Shown piece after piece: positions 43,647-56,833 of a DNA stretch of 64,000 nucleotides. The translations under genes were made by a program, and so were the position numbers. Under the pieces are notes generated by a model. The model saw nothing but the letters and a program-made list of their open reading frames with translations. It did not search any database and was not told where the DNA came from. The stretch lies in NCBI RefSeq assembly GCF_000005505.3, contig NC_016131.3, forward strand, positions 44,911,355-44,975,354. The letters run 5' to 3'. The DNA comes from Brachypodium distachyon (taxonomy: Eukaryota > Streptophyta > Magnoliopsida > Poales > Poaceae). Every line of letters begins with the position of its first letter. Position 1 is the stretch's first letter.

Positions 43647-46600
43647 ATGTCCGGTGAGGAGAAAGATGATGTCCCTATGCTCCAAAGAGCTTTGGAGTTA
43701 CAGAGACTTCCTGCTAGAAGTTCATCAATGTGTATACCAGTCAGAGATGGTACATATGAAGACTCGTTCATATCCCATACTGGTCCTCTGTTCGTTCGGA
43801 GACCAACTCAATTTGCATCCATGGGCATTCCATCAGGAAGCAGAGATGTGCCAGACAAGATATCGTGGCCTTTCCAGGGTAAGCAAGGAAAGAAGACAAA
43901 TGCTGTCATGCCCGCAGATATTGGAACGAGTGACTATTGTGATGGTAGGCATGCACCAAAGAATGAACACTTGATGATGTCTGGACCTCTGGGACAGTGT
44001 GATGATCCTGATTGTGTACATTGCCCTCCTGCCTGTAAAAACAAAAGGCATTTCCAGAGAACTTCAGCTCCTTTTGATAATAAGGTGATATCTTCAATGA
44101 ACAGTAATCTTTCTATTGGCCTGGTCATTCCTTTACCTTGTTTCCTTGATTGTCTCCATAGGTAGAGATAATCTTTTTTCCAACGATCCCTATGGACCAG
44201 ATTCCATTATCAAAAGATAACGAACAACTCCTAGGTTCCCAAGATTCACAGAGTTTTGCACACACTTGCTGGCTAACTCCATAGGGATAAGCTGGGAGCT
44301 CCTTTTGTTTTGAATAAGGCTGTTGGGTCCCGATGGTTTTGCTATATAGTTCTACCAAAATATTTGGCATCTAGTCTCAGATGACTTGTTTGCTTTGTTT
44401 AAGATTTTTTTTGAAGGATGCAAGGTATGTTCAATTGTAGTACACAAATTTCTGTAGAGTTAATTAACTCTAGATTTTGTTTTACATCACAAACCCTTGA
44501 ACCGTAAATTCTTTTGCACACACAATGTTTATTTTTTGAAGTGGTATCTGCTGCATATTCATGGGCATTTGTTGCATTTTTTTTTCTTACTTAAATTTGT
44601 TCTTTTAGCTGTGTTTCTTCATCAATTGATGAAAGTGGCTTAAATATATTTTCTTTTTTTGAAGTTTCACAAAATTCTGTATGGTTTTGGTGGATGGAGG
44701 ACAAAAATTGGGCGTTCCCTTTCATATATCCCAGTTGTGAATCCACATGCTAAGGCTGTTCATCGATGGAACCAGTTTTTTGTGATATCATGCTTGCTTG
44801 CCATTTTCACCGACCCTCTGTTTTTCTTCCTATTGTCCGTGGATAAGGTAAGGTTACATCATCAACTGTGAAAAGAAATGGATTGGAGCTGTCACTTTAG
44901 ATGTTCATCCATTTCTCCAAGCTCTTTTAACATCCGCTGGGGCTCTAGGGTATATCCACACTGTTTAGAAGTCACTTCGCTTCTAACTTCTAAGTTGGGT
45001 CCCAGGCTCTAAGCTTTAGCAAAGTTTGGCGCAATGTTCAGATGCTATTTTTCCTGTTAGGTGGACCTAGTATTTGACTCAAATAAATCAAAAACCAGTA
45101 AACCACATGACAACACCAGCCATTACAGCTTTTATATCATTGGCAGGTGAGCCCGTGCAACCTTGTTTTAGGTCATGGATGGCTGGAGACAACCGCCATA
45201 TTACGCCCAATATTATTAGCTTATGTGATATAGATTAAGACTGCAATCTGGGCTAGTGAGCTAGTGCCGAACCAGCAACCACAAGAATTCATGTCAGCTG
45301 TATATATTATTGAAAGTACTTGATAAATGAAACAATGTGGTTTTATTTAAATCTTGTCTTTGTCCTTCTAGTCATTTTTTGCTTGTCTAAAATCCTGCAA
45401 CTTATTCTCATTGGTTCTTTTCACTACAAGGGATTTACTGGCCACATATTGAATTTCTGATCACAGTAAATACCTTGTATCATGCGTACAGCAAATTTGT
45501 CGCCTTATAAATTCTGAACTGTATATTCTTCTACAAATTATCTATAATTGTGCGTGTTTATTTTTTGTGGTGCAGGATAACAAGTGCATAGTGTTCAACT
45601 GGAATTTTGCGAGAGCATTAGCTGTCGCAAGAACTGTGACTGATGTCATTTATCTTCTTCACATGCTTCTTCAGGTGGTGTATTGTCACATAATTCGTTC
45701 TATTTGTTCTTTCCTTTTGTACGAAACGAATATGCAGCTCTTCTGCATTTCAAGAAAAGGATTTTCATAAATAGGTATCAGGCCATGGAAATTGTCACCT
45801 TTTGGAAGTTTGACATGTTTGTAAGTGTTTGCTAGGCTTTATTTATGAGTACATTCCACTGGGTATGTGTTTGCCATGCATTTTATTTGTGAATACATTC
45901 CATTGAGGACAATGCATTTTGCTAGGCTTCAAATTTATAAATGGGATGAATTTCTTTTGCAGTTTAGGCTGGCCTATGTAGCTCCAGAGTCCAGAGTAGT
46001 GGGAACTGGAGATTTAGTTGACGAGCCTAAAAAAATTGCTATGCGCTATCTTCGTGGGTTTCTTGCATTCGACTTATTCGTTGTGCTTCCACTCCCTCAG
46101 GTACTGTGTGCATTGTTCACTTGAATACATATTGCAAACTGAAGTTACTTTTTGAATAATGTCACCAGAATATTTATTTTGCTTCTGAAAATAAAATAAT
46201 TTTCCATCATTTCCAGCAATATATTCCATTCTTCACGCTCTTTTAACATTCTTTAGTTTTGTTAAGGAATTAGTATTAGGGTCTAATAAGAGCCTCAGTC
46301 CATAGTCTAATCAGAGTTAGGGATGCAATAGGAGATTTGAGAATTGAACTAGAAGCGGGAATTTCATGGGATCCCGTTTGCATCCCTAATCAGAGTCAGC
46401 ATTGGAGTCCAGTTGCAATCCTAAGCACTATAAATAACGGGAGCATGTGTATTAGAGCCAGCAGTATGTTGTTTCGTGCGATCTGTGGTGGTTGACAGTT
46501 TCTGTGTGTTGATGGTGGTGTTCATGGATGTTCAGGGATTGTAGATAGACCCTGGAATAAGGGAACGGTGGTGATGGTGAAGGTGGCAGGCTTGGAGGTG

Positions 46601-49600
46601 CTTGCAGTGGTCAGCTCGATTGTGATCTTGGTGGATATGAAGGTGTTTATGGTGGTTGTGTGGGTTGTGTGGGTAGCGCTACTAGAGATGTCTGGTGCTG
46701 TTGGGACTTCAGAGAGGTGGACGTTAAGGTGATCAGAGGATAGAGGTGGTGGAGGCCAAGTCTAGTGATGTGTTAGTGAGATGGATGACCTGATTCCGGT
46801 AGAGGTTAGCTTGTAGGTGGTGATCATGGTGGTGTTGGTAGTGAGTACGGCAATCTCGGATGTTACTGTTGACCATCTCATTGGAAGGAAAGCTTTGGTA
46901 AAGGTACGGTCTTGGTGGTGGTATTAGCCATGACATTAGGTGACTTTAGTGAGGCTCTTGCAATATGTCTGAAGATGGGCATGATTGCTATTCTGTTGTA
47001 CAGTGTCTGCTTTGCTTACTCCCTACATTTATACGTGAACATATGTTGGCTTTTGGCCCATTTGAATAAAGTGAGGATCATTCCAACAAGCTGTACATAC
47101 AAGTGTGTCTTAGGAACTTAGTCTAGTTGAAGTTAGAAAAACCTTGAGCTTTTACAGTCTCATTGATTAATATCTTTTTTTGGCAAGAGAATCACATTTT
47201 TTAGAGCATACTTATATTTGTTGCCAAAAATTGACACTTTGCTCCTTGAATCCTTGATGCAGGTGATGATATTGCGAGTTATCCCTAAGTATGTGGGGGT
47301 ATCAAGCGCAAATTACGCAAAGAATTTGTTGCGTGCCACAGTTCTTCTTCAGTATGCCCCACGTATTATCAGATTTGTGCCATTGCTTGGTGTTCAATCT
47401 GCCAATGGATTCATTTTTGAATCAGCATGGGCAAACTTTGTAATTAATCTTCTAATGTTTGTTTTAGCCGGGCATGTTGTTGGTTCATGTTGGTACCTCT
47501 TTGGGCTACAGGTCAGTCTCTTAGTGTACCTTAATTCTGTAATACCAGCATGTAGCCATATGCATACTTCATGCTTGCTAGCCACAAAAAATATTTTATG
47601 AATTCATAAATATATATGAATTATATTAGATGGCACTCCGATACGAGCAAGAGGGGATACTACCTCAAAAATAAGAGTACCCGAGTTTAGGAGTAAGATT
47701 GTAGTCTTAATGTTAAAATGAAATCTGAACCACACAATCTTATGGGTACTTTGATGATTTCATGAGCTCATGCTGTTCACACAATAGTGCGATGCTCTGA
47801 AAAAAAAAATGATACGATCCCTCATCTCATTTTCTGGAACCCTAATTTTACTACACCGGAGTATAGGAGACGACTTTTGCATGGATGCAGGGTAGCAAGG
47901 GGCCAGGGCCTTGGTGACCTCTGACCCGGAAATTGGGGAGAGCAAAGTGCGTCAACATGGAGAGAGACAGACGATGCAATAGGCAAGACGAGCACGAGGG
48001 ACGCTGAGTATGAGCGCAGTCCCGTGCAGCATGGACAAGTTGTCAGGCATAGACCAGATTGGAGCAGCGGCTCTGACAGGCAACGGCCAAGGCAGAGGTG
48101 GCGGTTCAAGTGAGATGAGGAGGCAGCAGGGGACATTCGTTCAATCACAATGATACAGGCGACACCGCGACACCATGCTTGTATGTGCCCGACTGGAACA
48201 AAAGCAGCATATGTGCTTGATTGGAACAGGGATCACAGTAGTATCTCTGTTGGTGATCGGTTTGGAATTAGATAACTCAAACACAATTATCCTTCATCAA
48301 AAAAGAGAAACGACTAAATTGCGCTATTAAATGGAGGAGTGGTACTCCTATCCATCTTTGAGGAGTCCTAGACTACTAGGTAGTGTAGAATAAGTTTATG
48401 GATGTAAAACATGAAGTTATGTAAACATACAAATTTCAATAAAATCCACCCTGGTATGAAGAACCAAAAAGGAAAACCACAATCTTCTATTGTTCATATG
48501 CACAAGACTGCAACCTAGTATTATTGGGTTCTTGATATTAGGGAAGAATTTGCATTCAAATTTTGCAAGTTCAAGTAACTTTATGGATAATAGGTCTGTA
48601 GTTTAATGGAGTTTTTTTATCGTATCATGAAATTGTATGAGGTTTCCTCAAATGCGGATGCAGGCTCCCCTTGACTGCTTGTGATATATGCTGATGGGCA
48701 TGCTTGCACATACACTAAAGAAGTTATCTGAATTTCTGGGCTTGCTTATATTCTTGAATTTTCTGCCTTGTTTCTTCATTTCGTCTTGATAATTGAAAGG
48801 GTTGCGATCCTAGTACTTTCTTGCTTGTGCTGTACTTTGACCATTAATAGTTCAGTTCCCCCAATCCTCTTAAAAGTTACCTAAGCTAGAGATTATAGGA
48901 AATATAATAGCTTGTTTCTCTATCACATTTATTGCAGAGGGTTAATCAATGTCTACAGAATGTCTGTGTTGGGTTGAGCATAACATCATGTGCTGAGTTC
49001 ATAGATTGCGGAAATGGCATTGCTGAGCAGGGCAGACAAAAGAGGCACATGTGGTTCCACAAGTTCAACGACTCAGCCTCAGTAGAGTGTTTCGATACTG
49101 CAAATGGTTCTTTTAAGTATGGGATCTATCAACAGGCAGTTTTGCTAACTGCAGAACCTGCCGTTAAGCGCTATATATATTCATTATTTTGGGGATTTCA
49201 GGTAAGATGTACTCAATTAATATGGTCCACAGTAGTCTCCTCCTGTATATGAAAGCAGGCAAAGTCTCCAACTCTTTGCTAAGTCCGTACTTTTCGCTAC
49301 ACAAAGCACTGCTGTTCACTTGTGTTTCGATATTCTAACTTTCCACTCTTATTATCCTAACTATATGATTTTTGCTTATCTTCAATCATTTAACTGCAGC
49401 AAATAAGTACTTTAGCTGGCAATTTGGTCCCAAGTTACTTTGCATGGGAAGTTATATTCACTATGGCTATTATTGGACTGGGGTTGTTGCTTTTTGCATT
49501 ACTTATTGGGCATATGCAGAACTTTCTCCAAGCTCTTGGAAGAAGGTAGGCAGTTTATGGCAAGTTTGTTCATATAACTGTACTGGTATGGTTGCCAATT

Positions 49601-52600
49601 GCCGTACTAATTCATAGGCCTAAATGGCTTATCTATTACTCCCTCCGTCCAACAATACGGGGCATATTAGGATTCGGTTGGCCAAGCCTTTGACCACAAA
49701 TTACTTCATGAATATGACTAATGTGATGAAAATCATAACCATAAGCAAATATCCTTGAGTAGGAATATAATGAATATGAATCTATGTTATATAATAATAT
49801 ATTAATACTCCCTCCGACCGGTATTACTTGTCTCAAATTTGCCCAAATACGGATGTATCTATGTGCAAAAAGTGTCTAGATACATGTAATATTTCAACAA
49901 GTAATTACGACCGGAGGGAGTAGAGTAATTTGTGGTCAAAGCATTGGTCAAAGGAAATCTAATACGCCCCCTATTCTTGGACGGAGGTAGTACTTCCTCC
50001 TTCCAGGTTTATAAGGCCACGTTCCAAATCCGAACTTTCCAGAATTTACAAGGCCACTTTTAAACTTCTGTCTCTTATAACGTGTCTCACTTAATTGCAA
50101 CTATTTTGGGTTCCAAATCTGCATTAAGGGTATGTTTGGATGGTGGCCAAACCCTACCCTACCAAAATTTTGGTCATTGACCAAGACTTGGTCCTTGTTT
50201 GGATGAAAGCCAACTTTTTGGCCAAGCCAATGCCCCACTACCAACTCTAGTTCATTTTTATTGCCAAAATTGGCCGACTCATGGGCTACCAAAACCATCA
50301 TAAGTACAACCAATGACTGTATGCTATTCCAAATTTGCATTAATTGCAAGTCTCTTGGATTCCATTTTTATTGGCCAAAACAAATATTGAAAATATTTTT
50401 TAGATTGCGTGCTCTTTGCCTTTGTACCGGAGATTTACAAATGTGGCCTTGTAAAGCTGGAAGGAGGGAGTACTGCATAAGCCTTTAAGGTATGATAAAT
50501 TGAACTAGTATTGGATGATCTAGTGAAAGGTAAAGTGGGCTGGATTGTGTTTATGTTAAAAGTAATACATGGGGCTGTGATGGGGTTGCTTTGCCAGGCC
50601 TGAAGTCCTAGTATTGGCTGGCTCGCTAGGCACATGGTTGTTTTGCTCCTGGGCATGAACCTCATACAAACTAACACATCTGTTTGGAATGATAACTTGG
50701 TAGTATTTTAATTCATATGCATGGTGAAATTTGGAGAGAAAATAAAACTAATTGAAGATTTGCATTGCCACGATCATGAATCATGGTGCACTAGGCACCG
50801 AAACAATTCTGAACTTACGGTTTTTTTTTCCACAGGAGACTGGAAATGCAACTTAGAAGGCGTGATGTTGAACAATGGATGAGCCACAGGCGACTGCCAG
50901 AACATTTGAGAAGGTTTTGCATCCTAGGAATCAAATCTGAGAAACCAACTTTGTTTCCATGTTTTCCTTTTGAACACTGGTACTAGAACCAAAGATCACA
51001 TAAGGCGTCATAAGATGTGTTACCAAAGTCTTTATTTTTTACTTTGCCTTGAATTATACCTGAAGCTTCAGTCTCCAAATTATATACTGATCAGTTATAT
51101 GCCTTTCACTTTCAATACTAAATTTGAAAGAGTAACAGTTTTGTTAGGGCAGCTTAGTAGAAATGTCTAGTCATGTAGCTACATTCAAACCACTATCTGT
51201 ATATCATGCATAAACATGCCATTGCATTAAGGGTCAAATAAACCTCAAATTTTGTTGAAAACAGCATACTGTGGTAATCCTGTTTGTGATTGAAGGTGAG
51301 GGTGCTTAAAGTTTCATGAATCTGCAGGAGGGTTAGAGATGCAGAGAGGTTTAGTTGGGTGGCTACGAGAGGAGTGAATGAAGAAGAGCTTTTGAGTAAT
51401 CTACCAGAAGATATTCAAAGGGCTATACGCCGCCATTTTTTTAGGTTCCTCGACAAGGTTTGGCTTTAGCATCTTTGAAATCACATGCCTACCTCCCTTC
51501 CCGTTATCATTTAGGTGACAATGTATTGATGCATTTTGGTTTTCTTATGCAACTTGTCATGGCTTGTGATAGGCTGATAGCCATGAAAAAGCCTACACAT
51601 GTATGCATTAAACTTTGAGTTTTTATCCTACATGTCATAAATGAGATCTATAAATTAAATGAACTTCCCTCCCAAAAATGAATTTTGATTATAATATTTT
51701 TAATCTTGACAAACATATTTGTGTTTATTTTTAGGTCCGCTTATTCAATCTGATGATGGATTGTGCAATCTGGGATGCTATCTGTGATAAGTTAAAGCAG
51801 AACTTGTATATTAGAGGAAGCGACATTCTTTATCAGGGTGGCCCTGTGGAAAAGATGGTCTTTATAGTGAGGGGTAAACTGGAAAGCATCAGTGCTGATG
51901 GGACCAAGTCTCCACTGCATGAAGGAGATGTATGTGGTGAGGAGCTCCTTACTTGGTACTTGGAGCAGCAGTCTTCAGCGACTAGAGGTCTAGACATCTC
52001 TACCCTGGTTGACTGCTCTTGCATTCCTTCTCTTTTAGATTGACTGAGCTTGAATTCTACTCAGAATTATTGTGAATCCATTCTAATTGAATCTTGAGTA
52101 ATCAAATCCTTCAATTCAAAGTACTTGAGATCTTTTAAAAAGTGGATTAATCGGACGAGGACAAAGAGAGTCCCATTCTACATGCCAATACTGGCAACAA
52201 TGAAATTTCGAGTAAAAGGAAAATCTGTCAACTTTATAAGTTGTGAGGGTTCTGTCGGGGGGATGACCCCGGGTAGGGTCATGACGACACAACTTTAGCC
52301 GAGATAACGAAGGCAAAGCCGGCATGGTTATGTATGCCGGCATCGTAAAGTCAAACTAACGCTAAGCCGGCATCCTGGACGTATGCCGGCATGACCATAT
52401 TGTCTTATGAGCTTGCAGGATAAGGACAAGCACCTTAATCTCGGCCCACGCCGAGATCTCTCAACGGTCTTATCCTGACCACGCGGCAGAGGGTAAAGCA
52501 GCGTCATCATTATCATGGAAAAGGCAGTCGCCGCTTACGTACCGGTGCCAGGCGACTGCACAAGAGAAGCACCGAAAGAGAATCTCTGACGGAAGTCGGC

Positions 52601-54150
52601 AGAGATAGCGGTACTTTCTGCAGGGTGCCAGGGAAAAGTAAAGTTGTCTTGTCCCCTATGGTGCCACCGGGAGGGAACCAAGCCGCGTGCCCGGCGGGGT
52701 CCAAGGAAGGTGACGTTAGGACTCGGCCCACATGTCAGTGTGACATGGGCGGCCTATAAATAGAACCTCACCCCTCTGTAGGAAGGGAGGGAGCACTTAG
52801 GCATCTAGGGTTTTCCCTTCTTCTTCTTCCTACTCAAGAATACAGCTCACCGAGCGCCATTGTAGAGCTTGTCTATCTCGGCTAATACAACAAAGCAGGA
52901 GTAGGAGTCTTACCTCGACAAGAGGGCTCCGAACCTGGGTAAATCTGTGCGTGTTTGTGTAATTTGTGCGTGTTTTCCTTCACGTCCTCCCTTCTCTGGT
53001 TCCTCCATCGTCCATCGGCCCCAAGTTAAGCCATCCTATGGCATCTGCCGTGACACCACCACGACAGGTTCAAGTCCCTCTATCCCCAAATCCTTTTTAT
53101 TCCCTAACTATCCTCTTTTCTTCCCTAACTTTTATCCTCTTTTTTTCTTTTTATCAATGGGTTTAAGATTCATTAGCTTTCTCATTCTACTCTTTCACAA
53201 AGGAGTGCGGAGAGAACTCCCTCCGTTCCATAATTCTTGTCTCAAATTTGTCCAAAAATGAATGTATTTATTCCTAAAAAGTGTCTAGATACATGTAATA
53301 TTTTGACAAGAATTATGGAACAGAGGTAGTAGTATTTTTCTATATTACATCATGCAAACTGCTACTGTGTCAGATGGTGGGAAGGTGAAGGTCTATGGCA
53401 TGCGACCGGTGGCCATACGTACTGTCAGATGTGTATCAAATGTTGAAGCTTTTGTGCTACGGGCAAGTGATTTGGAAGAAGTAACTTCTCAATTTTCAAG
53501 ATTCTTGCGCAATCCTCGGGTGCTTGGTGCAATTAGGTAAGGAATTTTGCCTGTTCTTACATGCGGTCTGAAAACCATTGCATTTTAATCACTGCTACAT
53601 TTTTCTGTTGATCTGGAATAGGTTCACAATTTCATTTAGTTTGCTCCTTTTAATCAGAGAGCAACTAAAGTTGCAGAGTATTTAAAAATAATTTTAAGGT
53701 GATTTTGATAGCTGGGATGCTTGCTTTACAGAAACTAAAATGTTCTATAGTGCAACGTATTTCACTTGATGCAAGGAACATTCATTAATTACAACCTGTA
53801 ACTACGAGAAAGAAGAGAAGCTCATTGTGACAGTCTATTCATTAAGTTGCTTGCTTCGGTTTGTCGCAAGAAAAATGTTCAGTTAGGCTGCTGCATGACA
53901 ATCGTGTTTTGAGTATGGTCGGGATCTCGGGGGGTTAGGTTAAAGCTTCTCCATGCCTGTGGCCTCGTCTTATTTTGTTCACTGAGATGCTTGGGCCATC
54001 TTGAACAGGTACGAATCACCATACTGGAGGACTATCGCGGCGAGCCGCATCCAGGTCGCTTGGAGGTACCGGAAAAGGCGGCTGAAGAGAGCAGAGGTGT
54101 CGAGGTCGCAGCAGCCATCGTATGGCTTATATTCCAATGTACAGCTGTGA
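43647..54150 (+). CDS. Cyclic nucleotide-gated ion channel, CNGC19/20 type
   Basis: A tetrameric plasma-membrane cation (Ca2+-permeable) channel subunit. The group IVa members CNGC19/20 of Arabidopsis act in calcium signalling, defence and salt responses.

Twelve coding exons join in frame with GT-AG borders: 43647-44084, 44665-44847, 45576-45674, 45963-46100, 47263-47511, 48938-49201, 49400-49545, 50836-50913, 51328-51457, 51735-51987, 53374-53536 and 54009-54150, giving 760 aa. The N-terminus is long and soluble, with the conserved DDVPMLQRALELQRLP and a Cys cluster (CDDPDCVHCPPAC). S1-S6 lie at about residues 183-495. The pore reads QISTLAGN (about 458-465). FLQALGRR ends S6. The cyclic-nucleotide-binding fold (about 576-712) includes GDVCGEELL, and an IQ-type calmodulin site (SRIQVAWRYRKRRLKR) is at about 726-741. 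The C-terminus reads YGLYSNVQL. Length and order are normal for the group. No disabling change was seen, and repeats are confined to introns. Confidence 0.93.
46310..46392. repeat. Hairpin-type repeat in CNGC intron 4
   Basis: TTAGGGATGCAATAGG at the left and CCCGTTTGCATCCCTAA at the right are inverted. It is a possible small hAT-like MITE. Related GAACTAGAAG-GGGA words occur at 60535-60580. Confidence 0.45.
47760..48300. other. GC-richer insertion-like block in CNGC intron 5
   Basis: Composition differs from the AT-rich intron on both sides. No coding match or termini were identified. Confidence 0.25.
49639..49990. mobile_element. Stowaway MITE, outer element, CNGC intron 7
   Basis: CTCCCTCCGTCCAACAATAC and the inverted TATTCTTGGACGGAGGTAG end it, with TA at 49637-49638 and 49991-49992. 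GGTCAAAGC/GCCTTTGACC and ACAAATTACT/AGTAATTTGT pair inside. A second Stowaway interrupts it. Confidence 0.9.
49808..49920. mobile_element. Stowaway MITE nested in another Stowaway
   Basis: CTCCCTCCGACCGGTATTAC and GTAATTACGACCGGAGGGAG are inverted ends. TA lies at 49806-49807 and 49921-49922. The 113-bp length equals that of the copy at 998-1110 and the interior is similar. Confidence 0.93.
49993..50470. mobile_element. Second large Stowaway-like MITE abutting the first
   Basis: CTTCCTCCTTCCAGGTTTAT with AAGGCCAC pairs with GTGGCCTTGTAAAGCTGGAAGGAGGGAG. TA at 49991-49992 is shared with the previous element, and TA follows at 50471-50472. Its interior is interrupted near 50127 by a GGGTATGTTTGGATGG sequence flanked by TCCAAATCTGCATTAA and TCCAAATTTGCATTAA. 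Confidence 0.75.
52253..53066 (+). mobile_element. Solo LTR in CNGC intron 10
   Basis: 814 bp beginning TGTCGGGGGG and ending CACGACA (TGTCG...CGACA). GGTTC is duplicated at 52248-52252 and 53067-53071. A TATA-like CCTATAAATAGAACC lies at about 52752-52766, followed by a pyrimidine-rich leader, giving plus-strand orientation. No internal retroelement region is attached, so it is the product of LTR-LTR recombination. Confidence 0.9.
53217..53329. mobile_element. Stowaway MITE in CNGC intron 10
   Basis: CTCCCTCCGTTCCATAATTC and GAATTATGGAACAGAGGTAG form the ends. TA is on the right at 53330-53331, with AA on the left where TA is expected. It ends 44 bp before exon 11. Confidence 0.88.
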
Positions 54151-54159
54151 GGTCCGGCA

Positions 54160-56410
54160 AAGGGACCTCTCATGGTACCCTTTGCCCTTTGGTATATGCA
54201 ATCGGCTTATATATAGTTTTCTGAATATGTAGGTAAGCTGTAGGATGTACTCCTTTGATATGGCAGTGGCACCACTTCCATGTTGGTGCCATAGGTTTCT
54301 GGTACCATCTCGAATTTTACCACAGCAGCAGTGCAGCACTGCTTTGAGCACCTCTGGACTCCGGTATATGATAACGATAACGAGATATAAATGCTCCGCT
54401 GTTGTAAAGTGTTACTTACAACTGCCACGGTATAAATGTCCCATTTTACCAGACTTGCTACAGACATATAAAGTTTCAAGTAAAAAAGTTTCAAGTATAT
54501 GCGTGAGTAAGGGCCCCGCATTTTCCATTTGCCCTGGGCCTCAGATCCGTTCGCACAACCCGGCAAGCCATAGCTGCCACCCGGCAACATGAGGCCGACC
54601 AAATATCCACACCTGCTATTGGGGCCAGCCCACTACGGCAGCATCCACCGACCCGATCTGAGCAGTGCCAGGCCGAGCCACCCAGCGAAACGAACAACGT
54701 ACGTCGGCCCAGTCGTGTTGCGCGCTCACTGCCGAACCACCCGCGGCTCCGGACTGCCGGTGCGGACGGGCAATTTGGCAGTCGTACCAACGGTGAAAAC
54801 TCCCTAAAAAAAGGGAACTCGTGGACTGGACGCAACCGACCCGCTGGGAGCCTGCCTAGGACGATCCCCAGTCATATATGCGAAGTAGCTAGGCTGGTGC
54901 ACGGTAGTAACACATGGACGATGCGGCGGGAGTGTTGGTAGACCCGGCCGGGCCAGCGAGTGGCGACGTGACAACGGACGAAGAACGTACTACGTAGGCT
55001 ACGCCGACGGATCAGCTGGAGTCGGTTTTGTCGCATGCCCGTATTTCGTGGCCTCATGGTGCGCCAGATCCGGATCGCCGTATAATGTAACAGCGTGTAT
55101 ACAACACAACAGATCGATTAAAGCTGGGCCCGGCCGGGCCCCGCCGATCGATCGAATACCCCCACTACCGGGCACCGGATAGCCTGTCGTGATCTATAAT
55201 TCTATATAATGTAGATTGTTTTTAGATAAAAAATATATATTATACATTGTTAAGATATTATTAACTTTGTTCTTGAAGTAATTAACACTTCTGTATAAAA
55301 AATGTTGTTTTAAATAAAACTGAAATTTTTGCAAAAAAATATAACTTAATAACACAAATTGTGATTCCCACAAAAAAAAAGTACTCCTAATACATCATAT
55401 GTAGTAATATCTATCTAGACCAATATAAAAAGAAAGAACGCATTCTTGAAAATATAAAAAGAAAGAATTAGATGGAGTAATTTACTTTTCTTAGCAGACG
55501 TCCAAAATCTCACAATTATACGTCAGACTGTTATAGACAAATGTTACACGTGGTCTATCCTGATCACCCATTCACTTTATACTTATAACCTCTTAATTAT
55601 ACTTATTACTCCTATCTTTTATTACTCCGTACCTTCTATTTTCATCTTGTATGTATGAGAACTTTGGCTTTATTTTACACACATATATAGGCTTCACAGT
55701 TCGTATAAGGAGTATTAGACATGTTTTTTTATATGGTGACGTATCCAGTAAAAACCTTCATTCGATACGTACTTTACATGTGGACCATCGAATCCCACGT
55801 TTTCTTAACATTGATTTCCGCCTCATATGGACCACATGTTTTAAATCAGATTGCATGCCCAGAATGAAAATTTGCATCAAATGAGTTGGATATGCATGTT
55901 TCCAAGTAAACATTGTGTTATAGATGTTTGATTAGCATATACTCCACATTTCTTAGAAGATGTCCTAACTTTGTATTAATAAAGTCAAATTTCTCAAAAA
56001 TTTACCGGGTTTATGGAATCTACCTACATATTCGACTCCAAACAGCTTTGCTAAACCCGTCATGATATCTCTCTCCATAGTGTATTTATAGTTGACATTG
56101 TAGATATTAGTACATTTTTTTATAACCTTGATCAAATTTTCTTTAAAATAACTTAGTATATAAAGATAACACATCTTATCAATTTAAACGGAGGAAGTAT
56201 TATTCCGAACAACCTGCTATAAGTTGGCACGGGAGAATTAGTATATAAATCACTACTGGATCCGCTTGCTATGGGTGTGTTTGTAATTAGCACCTTAAAG
56301 TAAGTTTGATCTGGGGTACAAATACTTTAAACCTAACACACTTGGAAGTCAACCAATTACCCACCCCGCGAAAACAATTCTCCAAATTCCAGTTATTTTT
56401 CCATGGTTGC
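54160..56410. other. Intergenic downstream of CNGC
   Basis: Contains the CNGC 3' UTR (to perhaps 54450), a GC-rich block at 54500-55180 with no coding motif, and AT-rich DNA beyond. No gene seen. Confidence 0.45.
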
Positions 56411-56417
56411 TCAACTC

Positions 56418-56833
56418 TCAAGAGTTTCATGCGCTAGCCAACGCAACCAAAAGACCAATCTGATGAAAGGGGCTAGGCAATCCACTTATACTTAAACACT
56501 CCTCCTCACTTGTGGCTTCCGCAGGCCTAAACGTGGATCGAAAGTGGATTGCACTTTAATTACAGCAACCGGGTCTCGAACTCGAGACCTCTTGGCTCTG
56601 ATACCATGAAGAACTTCATACAGTAGCGAACGCAATCAAAAGACCGATCTGATGGAAGGGGCTAGGCAATCCACTTATACTTAAACACTCCCCCTCACGT
56701 GTGGCTCCCTCAAAACGGGTTTCGAACTCAAGACCTCTTGGCTCTGATAGCATGAAGAGATTCATACGCTAGCCAACGCAACCAAAAGACCGATCTGATG
56801 GAAGGGGTTAGGAAATACACATATATTTCGACA
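56418..56833 (-). mobile_element. Tandem TRIM retroelement with three 81-bp LTRs
   Basis: Three direct 81-bp units, 56418-56498, 56607-56687 and 56753-56833, are separated by interiors of 108 and 65 bp. On the minus strand each LTR starts TGTTTAAG (or TGTCGAAA) and ends near TTCA. It is followed at once by TGGTATCAGAGCC (one copy mutated to TGCTATCAGAGCC), the tRNA-iMet primer site. Purine-rich GGGGGAG/GGAGGAG precedes the next LTR. AACTC is duplicated at 56413-56417 and 56834-56838. The structure LTR-PBS-PPT-LTR-PBS-PPT-LTR with a single TSD pair marks one insertion that became, or entered as, a tandem. It is non-coding. Confidence 0.9.

Noticed and set aside
52253..53066. Captured coding exon in CNGC intron 10
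   Set aside because: The TGTCG...CGACA ends and GGTTC duplication identify a solo LTR. The frames within are short and unrelated to CNGC.
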